From Deltaproteobacteria bacterium (GTDB lineage Bacteria > Desulfobacterota > Syntrophia > Syntrophales > UBA8958), in contig JAKQIZ010000039.1 of the NCBI GenBank assembly GCA_029561465.1, forward strand, positions 1 to 56,215: a stretch of 56,215 nt of DNA, read 5' to 3'. The position numbers and the translations under genes were made by a program. The notes under the pieces are model-generated. The model was not told the DNA's origin. It made no database searches and saw only the letters and a program-made list of their open reading frames with translations. How positions within the stretch are numbered: the stretch's first letter is position 1; each line of letters opens with the position of its first letter. This document shows, piece after piece, positions 42,370-50,237 of the stretch.

Positions 42370-43226
42370 GTGCCTTTTTGACCGATCTGCCCCGGTATCC
42401 CTTTCTCCAGTATGCCCTCCTCACGGGGCTGCTGGTAAGCGTCGCCTGCGGGATCATCGGGAGTTATGTGGTTACCAAGCGGATCACCTATCTCGCCGGC
42501 AGCATCGCCCATACTGTCCTGGGCGGGCTCGGGGCCGCCCGGTACTTTCAGACTGCTTATGGCTGGGAGTGGCTCCATCCCCTTTACGGGGCCGTTTTCG
42601 CGGCGCTGCTGGCCGCGGTGATCATCGGTCTGGTGAGCATGGGGGCCCGCCAGCGGGAAGATACGGTCATCGGGGCCCTCTGGGCCATCGGCATGGCCGT
42701 GGGGATCCTCTTCATCTCCCGGACCCCCGGCTACAACGAAGATCTGATGGGTTATCTCTTCGGGAACATCCTGATGGTCTCCCCTGGAGAGCTCTGGATG
42801 ATCGCCGGCCTCGACATTGTGGTCGTGGCGGCCGGGACGCTATTCTACAACCACTTCCTGGCCCTGTGCTTCGATGAGGAATTCGCCCGCCTCCGGGGCG
42901 TCCGGGTGGAGATCTACTATCTTGGGCTTCTCTGCCTCACCGCCCTGACCGTGGTCCTCCTGGTCTCCGTGGTAGGCATCGTCATGGTCATCGCCCTCCT
43001 CACCCTGCCCGCGGCGGTGGCCGGGGAACTGACGAAACGTTTGTGGCACATGATGGCCCTGGCCACCGTTTTGACCGTCCTATTCACCACCGCCGGTCTG
43101 GCGTTCAGCTACGGGCCTGATCTGCCCGCCGGGGCCGTGACCGTTGTTTTTGCCGGTCTCGCCTACCTGCTGGCGGCTTCAGGGTTGCAAATCATCCGGC
43201 GCCATGGCAGGGCGAAACAGCCGTAA
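42366..43226 (+). CDS. ABC-3 type metal permease (ZnuB/MntB-like), orphan
   Basis: The 286-residue protein has eight or nine hydrophobic helices and ABC-3 family motifs: GIIGSYVVTKRITYLAGSIA, HTVLGGLGAARYF, GNILMVSPGELWMI, and FDEEFARLRGVRVEIYYLGL (the EAA-like cytoplasmic loop contacting the ATPase). It would form the membrane channel of a zinc, manganese or iron importer. The ATPase (ZnuC) and binding protein (ZnuA) that normally precede it are missing; repeat copy E and a promoter take their place. ATG 42366 follows GAGG. The cupin gene downstream is convergent. Confidence 0.9.
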   Translation: MSAFLTDLPRYPFLQYALLTGLLVSVACGIIGSYVVTKRITYLAGSIAHTVLGGLGAARYFQTAYGWEWLHPLYGAVFAALLAAVIIGLVSMGARQREDTVIGALWAIGMAVGILFISRTPGYNEDLMGYLFGNILMVSPGELWMIAGLDIVVVAAGTLFYNHFLALCFDEEFARLRGVRVEIYYLGLLCLTALTVVLLVSVVGIVMVIALLTLPAAVAGELTKRLWHMMALATVLTVLFTTAGLAFSYGPDLPAGAVTVVFAGLAYLLAASGLQIIRRHGRAKQP

Positions 43227-43273
43227 CCCCCGCCTTCCAGACGTCCTCCATAAATATATGAATCCATTCGGGA

Positions 43274-43969
43274 TCAGGGCGTTGCTTTCTTGATGACGTT
43301 GGGAGTTCCCTTCACCCCCAGGTAAAACACCACGAGGCGTACCTTCTCCTTGCCGGTGTTGCGGCCGTTGTGGAAGGTGTCAACCACCTCGATGATCGCA
43401 TCCCCGGTCTTGAAGGGTAGCTTCCGGCCGCCCTCCAACTCCACCGCCAGCTCGCCGGCCAAGACATAGGCATAAACCGGGATCGGATGCTTGTGCCAGC
43501 CCGTTTCGGCGCCGGGGGCGATATCGACGCTCATGGCCGTGACTTCGGCCTGGCCGGCGGCCGGATAGACGATCTGCCGCCCATTGCCGGTCACGCTGGT
43601 TTGGGTGAGTACCCGGGACGTTACGCCGGTGTCGTATGCCGCCTCCGTCGCCGGCCGGCCCTCGAACACCAGCCTGTCCCCGACAAAATAACGGCCGGTT
43701 CCCTGATGTTCCCAGAAGGTTTCCCGGCCGTTGCTGTACCTGGCCCCCGAAGCCGATACCGCCGCCGGCAGGGTGACGATCCGGCCGTCGGGCAGTTGGA
43801 GGGCGACGTTTTTCGCCTTCAGGTCGAAGCAGGCCGCGAGCTTTTCTCCCCCCGCCGCGGCATAGGCGGTGGGCGCCTGCTGGGTTCCCGGACCGCCGCA
43901 GGTCAGACCGGCGGCTTGAACCGGCAGCAATACCAGCAATACTATAAGGGCCGACAATTTCCTGTACAT
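43274..43969 (-). CDS. Secreted MliC-like plus cupin fusion
   Basis: The 231-residue product has a signal peptide (MYRKLSALIVLLVLLPVQA) and two domains. Residues ~45-105 match MliC/C-type lysozyme inhibitor: ACFDLKAKNVALQLPDGRIV, SGARYSNGRETFWEHQG. Residues ~130-225 form a cupin: DIAPGAETGWHKHPIPVYAY, GELAVELEGG, GDAIIEVVDTFHNGRNTG, with two His and a Glu-type metal site. I know MliC and cupin as separate families; their fusion here is unusual. ATG 43969 is favoured, ten bases after AAGGAGG. Role unknown; a periplasmic metal- or ligand-binding envelope protein is a guess. Confidence 0.75.
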   Translation of the reverse strand: MYRKLSALIVLLVLLPVQAAGLTCGGPGTQQAPTAYAAAGGEKLAACFDLKAKNVALQLPDGRIVTLPAAVSASGARYSNGRETFWEHQGTGRYFVGDRLVFEGRPATEAAYDTGVTSRVLTQTSVTGNGRQIVYPAAGQAEVTAMSVDIAPGAETGWHKHPIPVYAYVLAGELAVELEGGRKLPFKTGDAIIEVVDTFHNGRNTGKEKVRLVVFYLGVKGTPNVIKKATP

Positions 43970-44015
43970 TTTCAAGATTCCTCCTTCGTCTATGGAATAT
44001 GCCTTTTGGGTTTCT

Positions 44016-45071
44016 TCACAGCGCTTCCCGGATGATGCCGCCGCCCGCGACGAGATCGCCGTCGTAGATCACCACGGATTGGCCCGGGGTGACGGCCTCC
44101 TGCGGGGCATCGAAACGGACGGTGAGGCCGTCCTTTTCCCAGGCGACGGTGCAAGGTGCCGCCCGGTGGGCGTAACGGATCTTCGCCGCCGCCCGGACCG
44201 GCGGCGCGTCCATGAGGATATTGAGGGAATCGGCTCTGAGACCCGCCGCCCGGACTTCCTCCTTTTCCCCGACGATCAGACGGTTGCCCGGAACATCCAG
44301 GGCCAGGACGTACAGGGGGACCCGATGGCTGATCCCCAGGCCGCCCCGCTGTCCCACGGTGTAGAAGGGGAGGCCTCGGTGACGGCCCAGGATCTTTCCC
44401 TGGCGGGTGACGATGTCGCCGGCCCAGTATTCTTCTCGGCCGTATCGCCGCAGCAGAGAAGCAAGGTCGCCGTCGGGAAGGAAACAGACATCCTGGCTTT
44501 CCGGTCTTTCCGCCCCGGGCAGACCGGCCTTTGCGGCCAGTTCCCGCACCTCCTCCTTGCGGTACGGGGCCAGGGGGAACAGGACATATCCGAGGGCTTT
44601 CCGGTCGATGGCGTAGAGAAAATAGGTCTGATCCTTCCGGAGGTCCCGAGGCTTCAGAAGTCGGGCCCCACCGGAGGTATACTCCACCCGGGCGTAATGG
44701 CCGGTGGCGAGGAAGTCGCAGCCCAGATCCCGGACCCGGCGGAGGAGCGAGCCGAACTTGAGGGACCGGTTGCACTCCACGCAGGGATTAGGCGTCCGGC
44801 CCTGAAGGTAGGCGGAGAGGAAGGGCTGGATCACCAAACCTTCCAGATCGGCGGCCACGTCCAGGGTGTAAAGAGGAATGTCAAGAATTTCGCAAACCGT
44901 TTTCGCGGCCACGCCCGTCGGGGGGCCGCCCGGGGCGGCCTCTTCCCCCGCCGCCGGGATGCCCAGGCGCATAGTGACGCCGCAAACCTCATACCCCGCT
45001 TCCCTGAGGAGCCAGGCGGCCACGGAGGAGTCCACGCCGCCGCTGATGGCGATGGCGACCTTGTTGTTCAT
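44016..45071 (-). CDS. mnmA: tRNA-specific 2-thiouridylase
   Basis: MnmA makes the 2-thiouridine at position 34 of Lys, Glu and Gln tRNAs. The 351-residue protein has the PP-loop SGGVDSSVAAWLL at the N-terminus, NPCVECNRSLKFG with a conserved Cys (about residue 98), the GHYARVEY block, SQDVCFLPDGD with the second catalytic Cys (about 194), and TVGQRGGLGIS. It is slightly shorter than average but complete. Gln-tRNA processing also depends on the gatCAB operon in this window. It lies 19 bases after ychJ on the same strand, forming a small operon. Confidence 0.96.
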   Translation of the reverse strand: MNNKVAIAISGGVDSSVAAWLLREAGYEVCGVTMRLGIPAAGEEAAPGGPPTGVAAKTVCEILDIPLYTLDVAADLEGLVIQPFLSAYLQGRTPNPCVECNRSLKFGSLLRRVRDLGCDFLATGHYARVEYTSGGARLLKPRDLRKDQTYFLYAIDRKALGYVLFPLAPYRKEEVRELAAKAGLPGAERPESQDVCFLPDGDLASLLRRYGREEYWAGDIVTRQGKILGRHRGLPFYTVGQRGGLGISHRVPLYVLALDVPGNRLIVGEKEEVRAAGLRADSLNILMDAPPVRAAAKIRYAHRAAPCTVAWEKDGLTVRFDAPQEAVTPGQSVVIYDGDLVAGGGIIREAL

Positions 45072-45090
45072 GATCCGGATTTGCGGTTCT

Positions 45091-45576
45091 CTATGCCCCG
45101 CAGCATTTTTTGAATTTCCTGCCGCTCCCGCAGGGACAGGGGTCGTTGCGGCCGATCTTGGGGGTTTCCCTCCGGACCTGTTTCGGTTTTACCAACTCGC
45201 CGTCCTTGAAATACCAGCGGCCGTCCTTCCTTTCAAAAACCGCTCGTTCGTGGTGCTTAAGAGCGGTGTCCTTGAGGGTGAAACTGGCGATAAATTCGAC
45301 TGCTCCCTCCTCATCCCGAGGGCCGCCCCCTTCGGTATGAACGATTTCCAGTCCCTGCCAAACGGAGTTTCTCGACCAGTCCCCGGCCCCCTTTTCATCC
45401 CAGTCCTCCCGGTGATCGGGGTGCAGAGTGTCCGTAATGTAGGGTATCTCCTGCAAGGTGTAGGCGCTGTAGCGGGAGCGCATCAACTGCTCCGCCGTTT
45501 CCGGAAACGCCTTTCCCCTGATGAACGGTTCACAGCATTCGTCGTAAGTTTTTCCCGAACCGCATGGACAATCCAT
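45091..45576 (-). CDS. ychJ: YchJ family (UPF0225) zinc-binding protein with SEC-C motifs
   Basis: The 161-residue protein has a SEC-C motif at each end ([13 protein letters not shown] near residue 3 and [14 protein letters not shown] at the C-terminus), with an NTF2-like middle ([25 protein letters not shown]). SEC-C zinc motifs are found in SecA and in many small proteins; the molecular role of YchJ is not known. The start ATG follows AAGG. It precedes mnmA with a 19-base gap, so they share a transcript. Confidence 0.92.
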   Translation of the reverse strand: MDCPCGSGKTYDECCEPFIRGKAFPETAEQLMRSRYSAYTLQEIPYITDTLHPDHREDWDEKGAGDWSRNSVWQGLEIVHTEGGGPRDEEGAVEFIASFTLKDTALKHHERAVFERKDGRWYFKDGELVKPKQVRRETPKIGRNDPCPCGSGRKFKKCCGA

Positions 45577-45843
45577 ATTTCCTTATCCTCCCGTGTAGAT
45601 GATCTCGAAAAATCGGTATGTTATGTAATTTGCTTCTGCCTTGAGAATTGTTTGTTTCATCAGGGGCAATGTTCGCGGGAAAGATCGCGGACGGGTTTTT
45701 TCATACACCCCGGAACAGGATAATGCAAGGTATTATCAAGAGATTTTCTGAAAGACCCCGCCGCTTGAGGGCGGGAGGGTGTCGTCCCGTAAGGAAGGGC
45801 GGATCATCATTCCTGTCCCGGGCACCGCTGGCGATAATGGCGG

Positions 45844-45873
45844 TTGACATCCGGCCTTTCCCGGCCTTATACT
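45844..45873 (+). promoter_or_regulatory. Sigma70-like promoter of the secreted duplicated-domain protein
   Basis: TTGACA (45844-45849), 18 bases and TATACT (45868-45873). The ATG lies 51 bases downstream, after GAGGAGG. The rest of the 45577-45924 interval shows no gene. Confidence 0.65.
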
Positions 45874-45924
45874 CCCGAGGTCCGCAAGGGGGCGGATCAC
45901 CATTTAGAATCTGAGGAGGCTTTG

Positions 45925-46506
45925 ATGAAAAAGAGACATTGGTTGTGGTTGCTGACGGTGGCATTGATTTTTGCGTTCGTTCAGACCGGAATGGCGGCGG
46001 AGGCGAAGAAAGACGCGCAGGCGGATGGGATCGTTCTTACGGAAACGGCCCAGATCAAGGCGAAGGTGGAGGATATCGACACGGCGAAGCGCACCGTGAC
46101 CCTCAAGGGACCCCGAGGCAACACCGTCACCCTCAAGGCGGATCCGTCCATGGAAAACTTCGACCAGATCAAAAAGGGTGATCAAATAGTGGCGACCTAT
46201 ATTGAGTCCATGGCCGTCTTCGTCGCCAAGGCGGGCGAAAAGCCGGTCACGGGAGAGGTGGAGGTAGTGAAGGCCGCCCCCAAGGGAGACAAACCGTCCA
46301 TCATTGCCGTGGATACGGTCCAGGAAACCCTGGCGGTCGTCGGCATCGATTACAAGCAAAGGAAGATCACCCTGAAGTGGCCCGACGGCAAGACCAAAAC
46401 GGTGAAGATTCACAAAAACGTCAAGGGATTCAAGAAGATCAAGAAGGGTGATTCCATCGTGGTGCGCCTGACGGAGGCCGTGGCCGTGGCGGTGAAAACA
46501 CCCTGA
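45925..46506 (+). CDS. Secreted protein with two OB-like repeats
   Basis: The 193-residue product has a signal peptide (WLWLLTVALIFAFVQTGMAA) and two similar beta-rich units: IKAKVEDIDTAKRTVTLKGP with SMENFDQIKKGDQIVATYIE, and LAVVGIDYKQRKITLKWPDG with NVKGFKKIKKGDSIVVRLTE. This duplicated pattern (turn, strand pair, F-x-x-I-K-K-G-D) resembles the DUF5666-type protein at 24627, though I cannot assign a function. It has its own promoter and a strong terminator. Periplasmic location is likely. Confidence 0.75.
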   Translation: MKKRHWLWLLTVALIFAFVQTGMAAEAKKDAQADGIVLTETAQIKAKVEDIDTAKRTVTLKGPRGNTVTLKADPSMENFDQIKKGDQIVATYIESMAVFVAKAGEKPVTGEVEVVKAAPKGDKPSIIAVDTVQETLAVVGIDYKQRKITLKWPDGKTKTVKIHKNVKGFKKIKKGDSIVVRLTEAVAVAVKTP

Positions 46507-46550
46507 TCCCGGCCGGGGACAAGAGAAAAACGATGATTTCCGATTGCTTA

Positions 46551-46601
46551 CGGCCGCCCCGCCGTCCTGGATACGGCGGGGCGGCCGGGGAAATTTTTTT
46601 T
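46551..46601 (+). terminator. Intrinsic terminator after the secreted protein
   Basis: CGGCCGCCCCGCCGT pairs perfectly with ACGGCGGGGCGGCCG (15 bp) around CCTGGAT, followed by GGGGAAATTTTTTTT. The strong GC stem and eight-T tract make a textbook Rho-independent terminator. Confidence 0.92.
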
Positions 46602-46614
46602 GATAGGTAGCCCT

Positions 46615-47634
46615 TTGGAAAAGCAGGCCGGCGGAAAATCCAAGGACGTGCAGATCCGCAAGGAACGGGTCGCGATGCTTTCCGTTGCCTCCAATGCGAC
46701 GTTGGTCCTGGCGAAGCTGGCCGTCGGCTTCGTCATCGGCTCCGTCTCCGTCATCTCCGAGGCGATCCACTCGGCCGTTGACCTGCTGGCGGCGGCCATT
46801 GCCCTATTTTCCGTGAAGACCTCCGGCATCCCCGCCGACAGCCGGCACCCTTTCGGTCACGGCAAGATCGAGAACCTCTCCGGAACCATCGAGGCCCTCC
46901 TGATCTTTGCCGCCGCCTTGTGGATCATTGTCGAGGCGGTGAAAAAAATCATCACCCCCGAGCCGATCACGGCCATCGGCTGGGGGGTGGGGGTGATGCT
47001 GATTTCCGCGGCGGTTAATTTCGGTGTCTCACAAATGCTCTTCAAGGTTGGACGGGCGACGGATTCCATCGCCCTCCAGGCCGACGCCTGGCACCTCCGC
47101 ACCGACGTCTATACCTCCGCCGGCGTCATGGGGGGCCTGGCCCTGATCTGGGTTGCGGAGCGCCTCTGCCCCGGCCGGGATTTTTACCTGCTGGACCCGG
47201 TGGTGGCATTGGGAGTGGCCCTGCTCATCATGAAGGCGGCCTATGACCTTACCTCCCAGGCGGCCCGGGATCTCCTGGACGTCCATCTGCCCCGGGTGGA
47301 GGTCGAGTGGATCCGCAAGGCAATCCGTGCTCAAGGGGCGGTCGTTCATGGTTATCACGACCTGCGCACCCGAAAGGCGGGACATTTCCGTTTCGTGGAG
47401 TTTCATCTGAAGGTGGAGTCCTTGATGACGGTTCAGGATTCCCACGCCATCGCCGAGGATCTCTCGGAGAAGATCAAGACGCAATTTCCCAACACGACGG
47501 TGACGATTCACGTCGAACCCTGTGACGGCGAGTGCCAGGAAAAGTGCGTCGCCGGATGTTTGCTTTCCGAGGATAGGCGCCAAAATATCCGCGCGGCGCG
47601 GGCCGAAGCGTCCGCAAGGACAAAAGGAGGTTAA
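46615..47634 (+). CDS. Cation diffusion facilitator (CDF) metal exporter
   Basis: This proton-coupled divalent-metal exporter of ~339 residues has six hydrophobic helices and CDF motifs: SVSVISEAIHSAVDLLAAAI (helix II), DSRHPFGHGKIENLSG, QADAWHLRTDVYTSAGV (helix V, His-Asp metal site), then a cytoplasmic domain with HDLRTRKAGHFRFVEFHL and a Cys-rich end (EPCDGECQEKCVAGCLL) that could bind metal. There is no ATG before helix I, so a TTG start is needed: 46615 is chosen because the earlier TTG at 46600 lies in the terminator's T tract. Zinc or iron is the probable substrate. Confidence 0.88.
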   Translation: MEKQAGGKSKDVQIRKERVAMLSVASNATLVLAKLAVGFVIGSVSVISEAIHSAVDLLAAAIALFSVKTSGIPADSRHPFGHGKIENLSGTIEALLIFAAALWIIVEAVKKIITPEPITAIGWGVGVMLISAAVNFGVSQMLFKVGRATDSIALQADAWHLRTDVYTSAGVMGGLALIWVAERLCPGRDFYLLDPVVALGVALLIMKAAYDLTSQAARDLLDVHLPRVEVEWIRKAIRAQGAVVHGYHDLRTRKAGHFRFVEFHLKVESLMTVQDSHAIAEDLSEKIKTQFPNTTVTIHVEPCDGECQEKCVAGCLLSEDRRQNIRAARAEASARTKGG

Positions 47635-47782
47635 CGGTCTGCCCAATGGCGGCATGCCGATGCCGTTCGTAGGATAATAACTGAAAGTATTAAAGAAAAC
47701 AAGGATTTTAAGTAATTGCTTTTATGCAACAGCTTGGAAGAGGTTTATTATCACCAGAAAATATCGATTTGGGAGGCATGAT

Positions 47783-48448
47783 ATGGAACTGAAAGAGGCA
47801 GTCAAGGGGCGACGCAGCATCAGGAAATTCAAACCCGACGCGGTGTCCCGGACGGTAATCGAAGAAATCATGGCGGATGCCCGCTGGTCGCCATCGTGGG
47901 GCAATACCCAGCCCTGGGAATTCTACGTCCTTACCGGCCGGCCCCTGGCGGAATTCAAACGTCGGAATTATGAACAATCTCTGAGCGGCGCCTTGCCATC
48001 CCCCGATGTCCCCATGCCGGAAAAATGGCCGGCGGCGATGAAGGAGCGCTACGGCGCCCTGGGCCGGATAGTCCTGGAATCCCTGGGGATTCCCCGGGAG
48101 GACAAGGAAGCCCGTAACCGCTACTATCTGGGGATGACGGGTCTCTTTGACGCCCCCTGCCTCCTGGTAGCGTGCCTGCCCCGGGAACTGCGGGTGGAGT
48201 ATGGCATGCTCGATATCGGTCTCATCACCCAGACAATTTGTCTCCTGGCCTACGACCGGGGGCTGGGATCCTGCATCATGGCGGCCGCGGTCGTCTATGC
48301 GGACCTCCTTCGGGACATCGCCGGCATTCCCGATGACCGGCGGGTGGTCGTGGGGGTGGCCCTGGGCTATCCGGATGAGACCTATCCCCTCAATCACTTT
48401 GCGCGGCCCCGGGCGTCATGGGAAGAGTTCACCCATTGGGTGGAATAG
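47783..48448 (+). CDS. Nitroreductase family protein
   Basis: The 221-residue flavoprotein has nitroreductase signatures: KGRRSIRKFKPDAVSRTVIE (FMN-binding Arg motif near residue 10), MADARWSPSWGNTQPWEFYV and the C-terminal VVVGVALGYPDETYPLN with the FMN phosphate-binding region. Such enzymes use NAD(P)H to reduce nitro-, quinone- or related substrates; the physiological one is unknown. GGAGGC lies before the ATG. It lies between the CDF gene and a convergent SYLF gene. Confidence 0.9.
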   Translation: MELKEAVKGRRSIRKFKPDAVSRTVIEEIMADARWSPSWGNTQPWEFYVLTGRPLAEFKRRNYEQSLSGALPSPDVPMPEKWPAAMKERYGALGRIVLESLGIPREDKEARNRYYLGMTGLFDAPCLLVACLPRELRVEYGMLDIGLITQTICLLAYDRGLGSCIMAAAVVYADLLRDIAGIPDDRRVVVGVALGYPDETYPLNHFARPRASWEEFTHWVE

Positions 48449-48490
48449 CCTATATGCAGAAGAGGTCAGCCGCCGGGCCGGGGACCGACA

Positions 48491-49228
48491 TCATTTGCCG
48501 CCGCTGCCGCCGGCAGCCTTGGCAACGGTTTTCAACAGTTCCTTAGCTTGAGGGTTGGCGACGTTTTTCCTCACCAGGATGTCCGTGGGCGTGGCCGGCT
48601 TGCCGTAATAGGCGGCGTTGAGCCCGGCGCGGATTTTCACTACCGCCCCCTTCAGGGACACCCCCCCGTAGAGACCTTTGGACCGGGCGAAGGTCAAGAT
48701 GTCCGCGCTGAGATTGGCCGTCGAGGCATCCGCACCGGCCCCCACGGGACCCACCGCCACTGTGACATCCGCCCCCAGTTTCACACTGCTGTTGAGGAGG
48801 GCGTTGGCGCCCCTTTCCGTCATGGCCAGGAGAATTATTTCCGAAGCCTCGCCACCGGCCTGAAGCCCGAAGCTGACCTCGCCGATGGTATAGAAAGCCG
48901 GTCCCAGCCAGGTATCAGTCTGCGGCTCCCGTACCACGAAGACCCCCGTGCCTCCCGAAGCACCGATCACAAAGGCCCCGCGGATCATCTGCGGGCAGAT
49001 ATAGATCCCTTTGGCCTTCTTCACGAGATCCCGGAACGGTTTCCCGTCCTTGCCGGCGGTGAAGTTCTGGAAGGTGTACCGGGCCTTCCCCACCAACTGG
49101 GCCGCTTCCCGGGCATCGTCCGCCCACGCGTTGCCCGGGAGGAAGGCGCCGGCGCTCCAGAAGCCGCAAGCCGCCGTCACAACAATCAACATCTTGAGCA
49201 GGGTGCAACCGAAATGGTCTTTCTTCAT
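48491..49228 (-). CDS. Exported SYLF/YSC84-domain lipid-binding protein
   Basis: The 245-residue protein has a signal peptide (LIVVTAACGFWSAGAFLPG, then AWADDA) followed by a SYLF/YSC84 domain: FQNFTAGKDGKPFRDLVKKA, GIYICPQMIRGAFVIGASGG, GEVSFGLQAGGEASEII, and VTVAVGPVGAGADASTAN. The family binds phosphoinositides or other anionic lipids in eukaryotes; bacterial members are exported and uncharacterised. ATG 49228 follows GGAGG by about a dozen bases. It is convergent with the nitroreductase gene and preceded by an MFS scrap. Confidence 0.85.
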   Translation of the reverse strand: MKKDHFGCTLLKMLIVVTAACGFWSAGAFLPGNAWADDAREAAQLVGKARYTFQNFTAGKDGKPFRDLVKKAKGIYICPQMIRGAFVIGASGGTGVFVVREPQTDTWLGPAFYTIGEVSFGLQAGGEASEIILLAMTERGANALLNSSVKLGADVTVAVGPVGAGADASTANLSADILTFARSKGLYGGVSLKGAVVKIRAGLNAAYYGKPATPTDILVRKNVANPQAKELLKTVAKAAGGSGGK

Positions 49229-49256
49229 GATATTCTTAACCTCCGGAAAAATTATT

Positions 49257-49493
49257 TTATGCCTTATGCGGATCTCGATTGGCAAAGTTGTCCATAGGGG
49301 TGGCGCCGGCGATGAGGCCCAGAATAATCAGGACCCAGTAGCTTACCGACGTCGATAGCTTAAAGTGTCTTGAAATCGGTATGATGGAAGTATTGACCAG
49401 GGAACAATCCAGGTTGACGGCGCCGGCCAGGGAGGCGGCGAGAACGATGAGGGTGATCCGGCTTTTCTTGTTGGTCGTTAACGGAGCATTCAT
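49257..49493 (-). pseudogene. MFS transporter N-terminal fragment
   Basis: The product MNAPLTTNKKSRITLIVLAA continues with the first membrane helix SLAGAVNLDCSLVNTSIIPI and SRHFKLSTSVSYWVLII, as in DHA2-type major-facilitator drug exporters. It then joins ILGLIAGATPMDNF, which resembles a much later MFS segment, and ends after NRDPHKA. About 78 residues remain of ~450, so a large internal deletion is likely. The gene is not functional. Confidence 0.65.
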
Positions 49494-49638
49494 ACAAATA
49501 TATGGTAATCTTGCATAATAATCAAAATCAGTCAATCATAGAAAACCAGATCGGTTTCGGTGTCGCGCCAGCGGCAGCAGCCCTTGACTTTCCGGCGATA
49601 ATAATTAATCTTTACAGTAAATAAAACCGAGGAGGCGG

Positions 49639-50187
49639 ATGATGGCAAACAAAGGCAAGGAGGCGCGGAGGACAAAAGTCATCGAGGTGTTGAACAAGGC
49701 TCGGGCCATGGAACTGCAGGCGATTCATCAGTATATGAACCAGCACTACAACCTCGATGATATGGATTACGGAGAATTGGCGGCCAACGTCAAGCTCATC
49801 GCCATCGACGAGATGCGTCATGCGGAGATGTTTGCCGAACGAATCAAGGAACTGGGTGGGGAGCCCACTACGGAGCCTGCTGACAAGGTCCGCAAGGGGC
49901 AGAAGGTGGAGGAGATCTTTTCCTTCGATGCCGTCCTGGAGGACGACACCATGGACATTTACAACCAGTTCGTCCTTGTCTGCCGGGAAAACGGCGACAG
50001 CGCCACGATGAAGCTTTTTGAAACGATAATAGAGGAAGAGCAGTCCCATTTCAACTACTTCGACAATGTGGACGAGCACCTGGCCAAACTGGGCGCCTCT
50101 TTCCTCGCCCGGATCGCCGGCACCCCTGCGGATACCGGCCCCGCCTCCAAGGGATTTGTTACCGGTGGCGCCGGCGGGGCAGCTTAA
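49639..50187 (+). CDS. Bacterioferritin/ferritin-like iron storage protein
   Basis: The 182-residue four-helix protein carries the diiron ligands of bacterioferritin: RAMELQAIHQYMNQHY (helix A Glu, about residue 25), AIDEMRHAEMFAERIKELGG (Glu-x-x-His, about 58-61), and IIEEEQSHFNYFDNVDEHLA (Glu-x-x-His in helix D). It oxidises and stores iron and protects against peroxide. The C-terminal tail is Gly/Ala-rich and longer than usual. The second ATG (49642) has better spacing from GAGGAGG. No bacterioferritin-associated ferredoxin is adjacent. Confidence 0.9.
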   Translation: MMANKGKEARRTKVIEVLNKARAMELQAIHQYMNQHYNLDDMDYGELAANVKLIAIDEMRHAEMFAERIKELGGEPTTEPADKVRKGQKVEEIFSFDAVLEDDTMDIYNQFVLVCRENGDSATMKLFETIIEEEQSHFNYFDNVDEHLAKLGASFLARIAGTPADTGPASKGFVTGGAGGAA

Positions 50188-50237
50188 TTCCCCGGATTTG
50201 TTCAGGTTTGGTGCCGGTTCATGAGGAGTATCGCTGC

